From contig VUYV01000404.1 of NCBI GenBank assembly GCA_008711295.1, positions 524,660 through 588,659 of the forward strand: a DNA stretch of 64,000 bases, read 5' to 3'. Each line of letters starts with the position of its first letter. Within the stretch, counting starts at the first letter, position 1. A program made the translations under genes and the position numbers. Positions 13,201-25,789 of the stretch are shown here, piece after piece. The notes under the pieces were generated by a model. The model ran no database searches and was not told the origin of the DNA. It worked only from the letters and a program-made list of their open reading frames with translations. This stretch comes from Anarhynchus alexandrinus. Lineage: Eukaryota; Chordata; Aves; Charadriiformes; Charadriidae.

Positions 13201-16200
13201 TTCTATGATTGAAACAGAAAGGTGTCATTTTATCTCAAACAGTACTAAACTAATGACTGTTGCATTATATATCCTATTATCAATGTAGTAAATACACTGA
13301 ATCTTATCACAATAGCTGAAGTTAGTAATTCATCATGCACAAGGGAAAGAGTAAATTTTAGAAAATGTTTTTGTTTTGGACAAACGTTTTATTATTTAGG
13401 GTGCAAAAAAATAATTTAATAGGGGAGAGAACAGAGGTAACATTTTATTTCTCTGTTAAGTCATGTTAGCAATTATTTACAATAAAATAAATCCTGAAAT
13501 ACTGTACCAAGAGATTTGCAACTTGCCTATTAGACATAATAAAAGAACATAATTTGTTCTTCAAGCTAGAAAATAAATTTGGTAACAGGGCATCTCAGAC
13601 TGAACTGTAGTCACCTGCTTTCATCATCGACATCCTTTTCTGAATAAATAAATAGTAAACAATTTTATTTATTTTATGTTATTATTTAAGTTAGTTCCCT
13701 GCCAGAATCATTCAGAAATCGTTTGAGAATAGAGTATTAGAGGTAATAAAATCTGATTTAAGGAAAATTATCTTAATCTCTTCAACTGCTGATTCAACAG
13801 ACTGTGATCTTATTGGTCTTGGGGGTAGAGATGGTATCACCCCCCCCCCCTAAATTTCCTGGAGAACATAAAAGTGAACTATGCACAGTCAAAACTCTGT
13901 AAGTCAAGCAAGATGAGGTCTGTATGCAGTGATTAAGCTAGGCAGGGTAATGATGCAACCCTGAAATATTAACTGATGCCTAGGGAATCCAGTATGTTTC
14001 TAGCCTGAATACTGCCCAATAGTTAGTGCCGTTAGTGTTGCTTTGACACAGCAGTGGGGCAGTATTGACAGTATCACATGGACTTTTGTTGATATTACCT
14101 CATAAAACCAATGTTTCTGGTGATAGTAATTAAAAATCTATTTATACTATAATTAAGCACACAGATTAGAGTGCGTACTTTTCCTGTTGGATTAGATGAA
14201 ACATGCAAACATTAAACACTACAAGTAGCAATGATTGTCTCCCTCCTCTTCCATAGCCCCAAGTGTTAAATGTCAAATGCTGATGTCAAGGGGAGACAAA
14301 CCAACCAATGAACAAACCAGCTTTAGCTACAATTTTAAATTGCAATGTTATAATAGCAAAGAACAGATGGGCTGCATTTCCAAGGCTGCAGCAGGAGAAA
14401 GATGGGGAAAGAGGGAAGAAGGTATAGGCTGAAGTGACAAATTGAGATTACTGGAACTGATTCGGGAGACAATTCAGGTAAAAGAAACTTCATATACTTC
14501 TGTATCAGAACTGTTAACTGGACAGCTATTGATCAGGTCAAACAACACAACATTACAGACTTAACAGAAGAAAATTTCACTTAGGCTGTCAAGCAAGTAA
14601 TCTGAAAAGACACGACATCAATGTGAAAGTCTGAGTTGAGTAACAATGAAGATTTCAGTGTCCTAGTTGGTTATGGAGAAATTAAACTATAAACAAAACT
14701 GCCTTGTCTTCTACCCATGTTGGAGCTGAATACATCATTCTGACGTATGCAGAGAGACAGAAAATAGTGCAGATTGCCTATAATCCTTTCCTGTGCACTG
14801 AATGCTATATGTTGCTTAAGCCAGATCTCAGAGGTGCTTAAGCTGCTTGGACAAGAAGTGGTGACTTCTTTGGTACTGTTGCCTAACTTCACAGGGAGTG
14901 CTCAAGTAAAATACCATGGGGCTGGACATAAGAGGCAGTGCAGTCCACCATGTGAAGTCCTTGGAAGCTGTTAAGTGGCGGTTGCTTGGTGCCATAAAGG
15001 CACGTCATGAATGTGTACAGTTATACATATGCAGAGCATCATCTAAAGGAACTTTTCTGATGACGCTTCAAGCATGTTTCTGCAATGCAGTCCAGTATCA
15101 TAAAACATATCCATACTTATTTACACAGTGCAGGGCTGCACAGAGAAAGGAACTCAGGTCCAAAAGTAGATAGTCAAATCAGTTCAGTCCAAACTGATGA
15201 AGCTTTACTGCTTCCAACCCCAGAGCTAGCTTTTTGGTGCTTTCTTCAGGATCTCTGATCTTCATCATGCTGTACAATATAAGCATGCTCTGGACAGTCT
15301 AGGAAAGTTAGATGGCAGGGAAGAAGAGAACTTGAGAAGTTATGTTTTCAACTTGGCACTCATCTCTATTTTTGCATCTGGTCAAGACAAGTTCTACGCT
15401 AGTCAAGATTTTTGCCTGACATGATATGTATTGCCCCGAAATGCTCAAAATCGAAAATCACATAATATTTTGTGTACTCTTTCCATTTCTTCAGGTGATA
15501 GAAAATGTAAAGGCTGATTGCTACCCTTGTTTTGACAGTACTTTCACTATCATTCTCTTCTGCAATATACTCTTTAGCAGCCAGCAACTAAAAGAATAAG
15601 GCCCAGGAATACTATTTCTTCTCTGTCTGCCTCTCTCACACTTGCCTATCTGGGCCATTTTCCACTGCTGTCATCAATTACAGAGAAAGGCTTGTTCAAA
15701 CAAATACCATTGCACAAACATTATTTATTTAAAGCAATATATTTGGACCTGGTGCCTTAGCGGGAATCCCTACTTATGGGATTCTGACAAAATTAGGGAA
15801 ATAGTAGATTACCCAGAAAATCAAATTGCTTTTTAAAAAGAAGTAAAGGCCTAGTTTGATATCATAAAAGTTCCCATTTCCATGTGAACTGAACTGTATA
15901 ATAAATACATAGAAGTTAATATGTTTAAACACTCTGAACAAAACTCTCTACATGACAGGAAGTTATCAATGCATTTATTCACATTTAGATTCACAAGAGG
16001 TGCTGAAGGAAAAAACATATGCTTAGGAACAGTAAGAAATGGGAAACACACAGTTAACCAATATACTTGATTTTAAGTATAAACAAAAATGATGTATATC
16101 TGACTAGCTCTTTTCCTCCTAGGCTCCCTACCATTCTTGATCTCAATGGGATTATTTCAAAGGTCATTCTTTAAAGGTCTTGCTTTAAAGGTAAAGATGC

Positions 16201-17885
16201 ATGCATATTTTGGTAGGATATGGGCTTAAAATAATAAGCTCCTAAAAGAAAGAATTAGCTTAACTCTGTTGTCTAGAATATGGACACTTACTAAGCTCAA
16301 CATAAAACCATATTGATTAAATGCCTTCATATTTTCTTAAGCATATAAAATCTAAGAAGTTTAGGATTAAATAGAGAATGGTTCACAGGGTATATAAGAT
16401 CATATTGATAATTTTTGTAAGTATCCATCAGATGAATCAAAAGGTTTGTTTCATTGATTAGCTAGCCAGACTTAGCCACAGAAGGCTTACTACACCTAGC
16501 AACAAGTGTGGCAACAGTAATTTCCAATTGCAGTTTCCTGTGCAAAGACCTACCATTCCTAAATCAGTTAAACCAAATAGAACCATCCTGCCGACTCTGC
16601 AGTTTGTGAGCAGACAACAGTCTTTCTACAGAATGGTCTGAAAGAACGTTTGAATAATGTAATACTACAACTCAAGAGTTGTTTGATTTCTAAACTTCAT
16701 AAGACTATTCTTGTTTTGTGAAATTTTCGTTTCTTGCTATGCCTAGAAAAGTTTTATTGTTTAATTTTTTTAAGAGAGAGGAGAATATTGATTAAACTTA
16801 AAACTGCCAAACCTCTGCTAAATGCTTCAAACATTTTGCTGATCAAAAGAACACAACAGTGAAAAAGCTCTTTCAAACAATAGGACTTTTTTGTTGTTTT
16901 GTTGTTGTTGTTGTTTAATTTTATTTTTTTCTGACGTTTTTATTTCTTTGTAACTGGTAGCTACGGAATATAGCTAGGCTGACATCAGGTAGGCTATCAG
17001 AGTCTATGTGACAGAAAGGTTAACACACATTTAGCACTTCCAACAATATGGAAACCAAGCAATCTCTAACTGTACAGTGACAGAAAATAATAAGAAACAC
17101 GTTAGCGGTTCTCAGACCTTGCTATGTACTAGGATATTCTCACTCTTCAACAATTTCTTTAAGTGACAGTCTAGCAAGTCTTCCAAGTTTATGCACAATT
17201 TAAGCTTTCTGAATAGGCCAATGGATGTCAATATGATGTTACCTACTTAAATCTATAGATATAATTTTGCATATTGTTGGGATTATTGTAGTAATAGTTT
17301 TGTAATCAGTGCTACACCTCTTCAATAGATGTTATTCTCAAAACTGTCACAACTGTCAAAGCCAGGCTTGCCAGAATATTAAAACTTTGAGGAAAGACTA
17401 GAAAAACCTTTCTAAAAATTCACAGCAGTGAATGTCTATTTTTCATGAAATAGAGTTCTGCAGGAAAATTGTGGAAAGAACCAAATAGTCATCAAAGTGT
17501 TATGATGGAAGATAAAAATACTGCAGGCAGATTACATCGCACTTTATGGAAAGATCTTTGTCACAGTTAGTTTCATGAGAAGTAAAGAAAAGCTTTCCAT
17601 GGAAGCTCCATTGAGGTTTCCATTAAAGAAAGGGTTTCTCATCAGGCAGTAATTCAGTCCTGATGTTAAAAACACCCATACAAGTTTGTCTGCAGTAACT
17701 TGAAAACTTATATAATAAATCAACTGTAAAGCATTTTACCCTATGAATATATGAAACAATGTCACTACTTTTTAAAAATTTCTAGTATGGCAAAAAGATG
17801 AGAGAAGACAAAGTCCTGAAATGCTAACTTCAGGATATCTTTTTCATTGCTAGGAAGCTTAGTGCACCCTCATGATATCTTAAAA
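10261..17885. other. AT-rich unassigned DNA
   Basis: No gene or transposon was recognised. Visible items are an 11-base C run at 13,840-13,850, a (TTG)n tract at about 16,891-16,915 and scattered A/T runs. Open frames (for example 12,517-12,840) show no domain and no flanking splice signals that would make them credible. Confidence 0.6.
16891..16915 (+). repeat. (TTG)n microsatellite
   Basis: Five or more imperfect TTG units sit between T-rich flanks. This is an ordinary short microsatellite. Confidence 0.7.
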
Positions 17886-18066
17886 CCTTCCCTTCCCTTC
17901 CCTTCCCTTCCCTTCCCTTCCCTTCCCTTCCCTTCCCTTCCCTTCCCTTCNNNNNNNNNNNNNNNNNNNNNNNNNNNNNNNNNNNNNNNNNNNNNNNNNN
18001 NNNNNNNNNNNNNNNNNNNNNNNNNNNNNNNNNNNNNCCCCTCCCCTCCCCTCCTCTCCCCTCCCC
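17886..18066. repeat. (CCTTC)n to (CCCCT)n polypyrimidine tract with 87-base gap
   Basis: Thirteen perfect CCTTC units run from 17,886 to 17,950. Then come 87 Ns (17,951-18,037), then CCCCT-type units to about 18,066. All sequenced bases are pyrimidines on the plus strand apart from a G at the very end. The minus strand therefore reads (GGGAA)n and (GGGGA)n, which satisfies the spacing rule for G-quadruplexes; homopurine/homopyrimidine mirror tracts can also form triplex DNA. The unit changes across the gap, so at least two related arrays are present and the true length is unknown. Confidence 0.95.
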
Positions 18067-19727
18067 GCTTCACCTCGCCTGGCCTCTTTGCTCTAATTTG
18101 CAGTGCATTTATTTACATTTAATACTTCACTTTCAAATGTTTTCTTCTCCATTGCTAAAAAATGAAATAAGCAGATCTTGAAAATCACAGAAAAACAAAA
18201 AACAACACAATTTAACAGATTAATTGATTACACTAATGAAGAATGTCCGGAAGCACAAAGGTTCAATGAAAATACTGAGACTTTGATTTCATACAGATGA
18301 AATATATCATTAGAAAATCTCACATAACTCACATAACTGTCATGGACAGGTAGATCAGGATATAGCCAGGAAATCTGCTCAGTATACCTAGAAATCCTGA
18401 TAAGAGATTCAGCCTTCATGCATGAGATGGGGAATCTGCTCTTCACAGAGAGCATATTTAATGGTTCTCTGCTAAATGAACAAAACTGAGCAGAGTGGTC
18501 TGTTCCCACTTCTGGCTTACATTACGGCAGGCATGGCAGAGTACAGGGGGATAAGATGCTTTGTCAATATCATGAGATATAACAGTGCAATTTTAAAAAT
18601 ATGCATCAACTTTAAACCAAAATTATATTGCGGCAGTAACAAGGCCATTGCAGAGAACACATTTCAGAATGTACAGCCAGTTAAGTGAAAATTTATGAGA
18701 CAGCAATAACTGCCTCAACAGCAAAGCTGTACTTTTATGACCATGCTTGAACTATTCTGCTTCAAATGCTAAGTGAGGCTGATTTCAGTAGATAAACAAA
18801 AATGAGTATGTTCAATACAACTGATCCACAGCACAGTAAAATATTTCAGGGGGGATAAGTATGACAGCATGAACATTGCTAAAATTGACAGAAGTTTAAC
18901 TGTTTTCTGGAAGCTGAGCTTCCCCAGCTATGACAAGGATGTATACAGTAGGAGCACTTATTTTATGCCAGCCTTCTGACTGTACTGCTTTTTTTTTCCT
19001 ACTCAAAAGGAAACATGAGGTTGTGGATTGCTCCGGTCTTTTGATAAGTACAATCCAGTAACTTGCTACAGTTTCAGCTTCCTACTAAAAATGGGTCTGT
19101 GCCACATGGCCAAAAAATATTAGTGCAGATAATGGCATCTTTATCTTCATTTGGTAACTTTTTTCCACATCTAGCCAACATCACCTTGAATTGTCAGGAA
19201 TTAGTTTTGCTCCCTTGCCTCTTATCTAAACCTCAGATACACATTAAAATAAGGGTGGCAGTTTTGGTGCATTGTTAAAATAGAGATTGATGAAGGACTG
19301 TATTGTCATCCTTTCAGAAATTTTTTAGCCCATGCCTGTTTCTGACTTTTCTATATGTAAATATTCATCTTGACATGAAATAAAGTCAAACCCTGAGGAA
19401 AAGAAAATGAGAAAGCCTTCCAATACTATCAAGTGCACAATATTTGTCCTCTGGCACCTTTGCAGAGTACCCCATGAAGAAGGCATGTAGATTCTTTGTT
19501 CCGTTTCCACAGCTCCAGATCCTCCAGGTTAGGACTGCAATCTTCATACTCAGATTAGCTATCCATGGTCAGCAAGGCAAAATTGCTTCAGGAGGTTTAC
19601 CTGGGTTTAACTCATAACCAACCACATTTAACTTAAAATTGTAGACTTCAAAAACATGTGTAGGCTTTCCTCTTTTGTTAAATCACTGTTTTGAAAGATA
19701 GGGATGAGGTAATGGCTCAGCTCCTCC
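18067..19727. other. AT-rich unassigned DNA
   Basis: No gene or transposon was recognised. A small tandem copy of CACATAACT lies near 18,319-18,338. Open frames at 18,228-18,509 (minus) and 19,063-19,278 have no recognisable domain. Confidence 0.55.
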
Positions 19728-20387
19728 ATCCCCAGGGTAGACATCTGGCTGAATATGGGCTGGCAGTGTGACCAGGTGGCCAAGAAGACCCATAATCTCC
19801 TCGTTTGTATCAGAAACAGTGTGGCCAGCAGGATTAGGGAAGTGATCGTCTCCCTGTACTTGGCACTGGTAAGGCCCCACCTCGAATAATGTGTTTGGTT
19901 TTGGGCCCCTCACTACAAGAAAGATGTTGAGGTGCTGAAGCATGTCCAGAGAAGGACAACAAAGCTGGTAAAGGATCTAGAGAACAAGTCTTATAAGGAG
20001 CAGCTGAGGGAACTGGGGTTGTTTAGTCTGGAGAAAAGGAGGCTGAGGAGAGACCTTATCGCTCTCTACAACTACTTGAAAGGAGTTTGTTGCGAGGTGG
20101 GGGTTGGTCTCTTCTTCCAAGTAGCAAGTGGTAAGACAAGAGGAAATGGTCTCAAGTTGCACCAGGGAAGTTTTAGATTGGATATTAGGAAAAATTACTT
20201 CACCGAAAGGGTTATCAAGTGCTGGAACAGGCTACCCAGAGAAGTGGTTGAGCCACCATCCCTGGAGGTATTTAAAAGATGTGGCACTTAGGGACATAGT
20301 TTGGTGGTGGACTTTGCAGCGTTAGGTTTACGGTTGGACTCCATGATCTTAAAGGTCTTTTCCAATCTAAATCATTCTATGATTCTA
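19728..20387 (+). mobile_element. CR1 LINE, 3' end of ORF2 plus 3' UTR (dead copy)
   Basis: The copy is 5'-truncated and in sense orientation. The frame at 19,932-20,291 reads through the conserved C-terminal part of the CR1 ORF2 protein ([11 protein letters not shown], then [20 protein letters not shown]). The 3' UTR ends in the diagnostic tip ATTCTATGATTCTA at 20,374-20,387. ORF2 encodes the endonuclease and reverse transcriptase, but only the tail is left here, so the copy is inactive. Upstream codons (19,728-19,931) match CR1 in another frame, indicating indels. The 5' edge is uncertain by some tens of bases. CR1 is the dominant LINE of birds. Confidence 0.93.
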
Positions 20388-23300
20388 AGTCTAGCATGTT
20401 GCTAAAGAAACCACTCTGACCTGTCTGTGGCCAGACTCCACTGGAGAGCACACAAATCAAGGGTAGTCTTTGGCCTTTCCCAGCTCATGTGCACTTACAA
20501 AAAGCCTGACAGCTGATTGAGAATATTTTTCGCTCAAGGACACAATGATGGCAGAGTTTCACAGAAGTGTTTGTGTCATTAAGTACTTTCATTCTTGTCT
20601 TTTCTATGTTTTGTTAACACTGTGGACTTGACCCTACAACCCTTGCTCACTCAAAACTCCCGCTAGCTTTAATCAAAGAGAGCAGTGACTAGAAGATGGG
20701 GCTGTATGGTAGTAAAATCTGTTCACAGTTCTGCCATTTTTAAACAACCTTGAAGAATATGCAGCTCACTTGGCGTGTGAAAAAGCAGTATCTGATAAGT
20801 GTCAGGGACCTCACTATGGTCTATTGTTTTGCCCAAGGTAAAGAAAGTCAAGTGACTGTACTATTTTAATACTCTGCCTTAGGAAATCCTCAGCTTTTTC
20901 AAGAGGCACCTGGAATATGCATTTTATACATTGCAAGATACAAACACAAACAATTAGCGGAAGAGTAACAATTGCCATGATTATTAACACTAAATAGTCA
21001 AAGGATAATCACTTAATGGCAGTTTTTAATTCAGAGCACCACATGACACAACAGAGAAGCTATACAAGGTTTCTAAGTGCTTTCTAAGTGATTTTGAGAC
21101 AATTTTTATAAGAATACCAAGAAAAAGTAGTAAAAACCCAGCTGACTAATTAAAAAACCAACACAAAACCTCCCAAAGAAATTAGCTGAATTTACAAGAA
21201 AAAACCACACATTCCGTGGAAATTTAGCTGAGGGACAAGTAGGGAAAAAAATCTTGCTAGTCTTTAATACAACATTTTTTTAAGGAGTTATTAAAATGAA
21301 AAGTATGGGTGCAGATTAAGGGATGGATACAGTCTCTGTGGGAAAAATAAAAAAAAACCCAACCTGTGACATCTAAGAACAACAGATTAGCCTGAAACAA
21401 CTTCACAAACATCTCAAATAGAAGGCTGGAGGAAACAAAACAAATATCCTCTGAAACTGCTGCCAAAACTGCTGTTTTCATTCCCTTTTATGAAACAGGA
21501 TTATAGAACTATATCCATAGTCCCAAATCAAACTTTCCAAGATAGTGTAAATGAGTATTGTCATTATTTCCATATATATATATATAAACATTATCTGCTA
21601 CCAGTGTTGCCATTTTAGGCAGAGGTTTAAGGGCACCTGTATGGAAATACGCTAGATTTTATTTCACACGCTCAGTCTGATGACAAAATCAACTGAGGTC
21701 AAGAAGAGTTCTTTCATTCATACTAAAAAAAGTTTATTTTAACTAAAATGGGTCTTTAGAAGAGAATCAAAGTCACCGCTCCTGTAATTAAACACAGAAA
21801 GAGATGATAAAAACTATCAGCAGAGTAAATCCTACTGATTAGTCACCATTTCTCATTGTTTCTGAAAGACTGAAATAACAGCAATAGTTTTTCCCGCAAA
21901 AGTGAGGATAACTATCAATTGATTTTACAGTGCTTTGAAAATGTAAATATAGGTAAGTAAATTGTGAAAGAAACAGATGATTTTACTCCATTGCCCAAGG
22001 AATTACCCCTTCTCCCTGAAAAAACCCTAAACCAAAAAATAACATGGATCCTTTTCACTAAGCAGATGCCCATGCATTCATCATCTACTGGACAAATGTG
22101 GAGATGGAGGGAGAAGAAGAATTTGAGGAATTTTGGGAAGTTGGGAAAATAAAGTATTCCATAAATATTATCCTTTTATTTTTCTGTGTGGCTGATGGCA
22201 GAGCTATTTTACACAGTAAGAATCGTTATTCCTTCCTGTAGTCAAGCTTCATATTGCCCAGAACGCAATCAAGTTGAGATCTTATAGACTGAAAAAGTAC
22301 TAAGACATCTCTTGGGGAACATAAACTGAAAGTTATGAAGAAAGAGAAAATATGTAGGGTAGATCCTTCACAAGGACAGACTAAAGAAATAACCAGATGC
22401 ATAATATCTTGGGGGGGGGAGGGGGGGAAGAAAAAATAAAGCTTTCTGAAATGGATCTAAAGTCCAAGGTTAGTGAAAATACTACAGTGAAACCATGCAC
22501 CCCAAGAATGAGATTTCTGATGGAACCTGTTCCTTCCCTTAAAATGTATTTAAAATTCAAACTTGATTCTTTATTCCAACAATGATTTTACGGAGAATAT
22601 TTTCATCAGTTCATGGTTTCTGTACTGCCATCTTCCTGTTTTGATCTCCAGAAATTCCCTTTTATATACAATGAAAATTATCCTGTTCAAGCAGAAATCA
22701 TAAGGACTGATATTTTCAAATATGTCAAATAAACTTAACTGCTTTTCTTCTCACAGTGTATTCTACACTACTGGGAAGCGTGTGCAAGAATTCTTTCTTC
22801 CACTTCAGCCATGTAGAACCTTTACTGCCAATTTAACAATTTTCTATCTAAGAAGTACCCTTGCTTTAGCTGACATTCTGTTCCTGGGTTTGTGGCAAGC
22901 TCTTTGTAAACACATAAATAAATGGACAACCAATTTGGCATCCACAGTGAAAACCCTTCTTAAAAATCAGTTTTGCTACAGAAATACTCCACAGAGGTAC
23001 ACAGCTGGTGTCTCATGATTGCTCATTCTTAGAGCATTCGTGAATGTCTTTGTTGCTTTATGTTTTCTGTTTTTCTTTTTAAACTATATATGGTTTAAAG
23101 TAAAGAAAAAACTATCTTTTTTATGTCTAGCATAGCTGCAAACAGCTTGTGATGAGGACTCCTACAGCAATAACAAATACTAAATAATATCCTTGAATCC
23201 AAACATCAATATACAAGCAGAGTTTATTTATTTCATGCCTGTAAGGTAGATACTTTTGGTTCCATGGACAGCGCATGTTGGAAGATACTAAAATAATAAT

Positions 23301-23411
23301 AATTTTAAAAAAAATGTTGCACAGCACAGAGCTTCACATGTATGTAGTTGCTTTTGCTATCCTTGCCATAGGCCAATTCAGAAGAAACTCCTTTCCAGTG
23401 ATGCACTGAAT
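20388..23411. other. AT-rich unassigned DNA with G-run and AT microsatellite
   Basis: No gene or transposon was recognised. It holds a short (AT)n at about 21,572-21,586, a G-rich run at 22,411-22,427 (nine G, one A, seven G) and an 11-base tandem near 21,071. The open frame at 22,722-23,018 (98 codons) has no recognisable domain. Confidence 0.55.
23262..23274 (+). promoter_or_regulatory. REST/NRSF right half-site
   Basis: CCATGGACAGCGC matches the right half of the neuron-restrictive silencer element base for base. The left half expected just upstream is not recognisable. Half-sites can bind REST weakly; the motif is seen, its use is inferred. Confidence 0.3.
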
Positions 23412-23467
23412 AATGCGCAAAGTGCTCTGAGATGAAAGGTGCTATATAAATTCAAAAGCATTATGAA
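23412..23467 (+). repeat. Ancient LINE2/SINE-type 3' tail
   Basis: The run GTGCTCTGAGATGAAAGG followed by TGCTATATAAATTC resembles the 3' tail shared by L2-type LINEs and their partner SINEs in vertebrates (a GCGCTTTGAG... GCGCTATATAAAT pattern). The copy is short and diverged, and the body upstream is not recognisable. Assignment is from memory of the family. Confidence 0.45.
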
Positions 23468-24300
23468 GGATTAATGCCACACGTCTTTTTAAAAGCCAAA
23501 TGCTGTTACCTCTTGTCACTTGGCACATGTCATTCAAATTAACCCAGCTTTTAGCTTTTTGTGTTGCTTCTGGTCTGCTGTGGAAAACCTGTACTACAGT
23601 TCCTGACAGCTGACTGTTTGTTGAAACACTGTAAATGAGGTCTTATATTTCATTCCCTTACCCTAAAGCAGGCTCAGCTCTACCTACAAAATTCCTGGCA
23701 GATACTGCTATACAACCTCTTCCCAAAGGTCTTGAATGATGGAGAATTCACAGTCTCTGCAGACACAGCTTTGTTTTCTATTCCATTGCTATTACGTAAA
23801 CTGAACTGTGTTTGCTGCAATATAAAGCTATTATTTGTGCTCCTAATGAAGTCCATTAAGTAGCCACAAATACTAAGTGGACAACTTGAATGATACCACT
23901 ATTTCTTTCTCTAGCTTGCTGGTACTAAGATTACCTGAAAGTGCTCATCAAAGGAATTAAATACTCTGGAGTCCTGTCTTCTAAATGAAGATCCATTTTA
24001 CAGGTTATCAACACCCTCTATAAATAATAACACAGGATTTTCAAACTCTGGAGACCTCTCTCTTTGTGTTTCTTGTTTGCCAAAGGTGAGGACTGCCTTT
24101 TTATTGCTTCTTTGAAACAAGTGGTAACACTTGTTGGTTTACAGAGTTGCCACACCCAAGAGAAATATCATATTGTTCTCCAATTACCTTAAATCACAAC
24201 TGGCATTTGTCCGTGAAGAATATATCCAGACTTTACATACTTTACTAATGCATTAGGAACATACACAGTGAAAAAAATCCAAACCAGTGGAGCTTATGAA
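23468..24300. other. AT-rich unassigned DNA
   Basis: I see no gene, repeat or regulatory pattern worth naming. Confidence 0.55.
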
Positions 24301-24601
24301 TGGTTCCTCATGAGCCCAGGCATACCTATGACACCTAGCAACTCTGGCGCTCGTGGTGAATGACCACCAACTTCTTCCTCCTAGCCGCCACCCCACAGGA
24401 ACCTATTGCCTGGTACTGTCCAGCTGTGAGCCCAAATTCCTCTTGCTTGCCCACGCATCAGGGAAGCAGCAGACACCACTGGCTCCCGCTCTGCGCATGA
24501 GCAGCAGCCCAGAGGTGACAGTCAGGGGTCCAGGTGAGCTTTCCAGGGCTGTTTCCTCCCTGCACACACCACCTACAGGATTAGCAGGATCTTGTCACTA
24601 G
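24301..24601. other. GC-richer patch, open on plus strand
   Basis: About 24,330-24,600 is richer in G and C than its surroundings. It keeps an 82-codon frame open (24,353-24,601) and contains a donor-like AGGTGAGC near 24,532. No domain is recognisable and no clear acceptor with branch site lies upstream. It could be an unrecognised repeat, a lineage-specific exon, or chance composition. Confidence 0.3.
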
Positions 24602-25789
24602 GTCCATTCAGATCCAGAATTGATTGCCCTCCAGTAATAGCAAGCCAAAGGCTTTAGAAAAGGAGAGGGTGAGAAATGGGGAGAGGAGGAAAGAGACCAC
24701 GTGTCTTTTGCTGATAAGTTTGTGGGTGTTTAAGACCTTAGAAAGATTTACAAGCTTCGGATAGTACTTTAGGGACAAGTATTTTTTTTTTTGTTTTTCT
24801 ATTTTTTTTGTTTGTTTTTATTCAGAAGAATGCTTTCTTATTTGTAATATAATACCATGTGTTGCAGAAAATGCTGAAGGGTTAACTGTAGAGAATCTTC
24901 TTCCCTTCTAGTTATTTTTAAATATCAATAAATATTTTATGCCCCATATAAGTTAGTCAGTAGCACTTTTCAAACCACTTTGAAATTAATGGGCATTTAA
25001 GTTACTTAGTTGCTTTTTTTTAACCAAGGTTTAATTTAACCCTTTCTTTTGGCAGGGGATAAAGCCCCTGAATTAAAAGATTCAGATTGGGAAGGTTACA
25101 CTGTCTTTAATCAGTAAGGCTGAAAAAAATTAACATCCCAAAATTGAGATATTACTTATATCAGAGAAATCAAACCTCAAAGAGGAAAAATAATGATCCA
25201 GGTGACAACATTGGAAAGTTACCTAATTTTATGTTGTAGATGGCCAGCTTGTGAAGATAATTGTAGACACTGAGAAAGCAGAAAAAAAATAATCTGGTAG
25301 CAGTGCTTTAATTCCTTAAAAATGTCATCTTGAGACATCATGAAGAAAAATACTTCAGTATGTGGCTTATGTTTAATTAGCATTTTTAATTCATAGAGTT
25401 AGCTATATAGTACATATATGTGTGTGTACGCGTGCATGCATAAAAAAATGCTCAGATAGGTAGTTATGTTATTACTAGTTGTGCTATTATTGATGTAACT
25501 AAAATTTGAATATTTGTTAATGGAACATTAACAGAGAGAAATATAATACTTAATAGGCAGGAAATCAGTGTGTCAGAGCCTAATACTCTCTGACCAGGTT
25601 CTTTTAGGTATTCCATGAGTGGAGGGTGTAACCTTTAATATCAAATTTACTTGTCTGAAGACAGTTAATGTTACATGGGACTTCTGACTTGGCAGAGTGA
25701 TACAAAATATACTGAAAACATAATACAAATATAACTTACGCCTGGCAAAAAATAGCAATTGCAGTACGTGGTTCAATCACAATACCAAT
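24602..25789. other. AT-rich unassigned DNA including Z-DNA-prone run
   Basis: No gene or transposon was recognised. T-rich low-complexity sequence lies around 24,781-24,825. A strictly alternating pyrimidine/purine run occupies 25,410-25,442 and is listed separately. Confidence 0.55.
25410..25442. repeat. 33-nt alternating purine-pyrimidine run (Z-DNA prone)
   Basis: Every base from 25,410 to 25,442 alternates between purine and pyrimidine, and the core contains GTGTGTGTACGCGTGCATGC. Alternating TG and CG steps are the sequences that most readily adopt left-handed Z-DNA under negative supercoiling. The pattern is seen directly; Z-DNA formation is inferred. Confidence 0.7.

Noticed and set aside
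17847..18122. Proline/serine/leucine-repeat open frames on both strands
   Set aside because: They are translations of the (CCTTC)n tract and the Ns.
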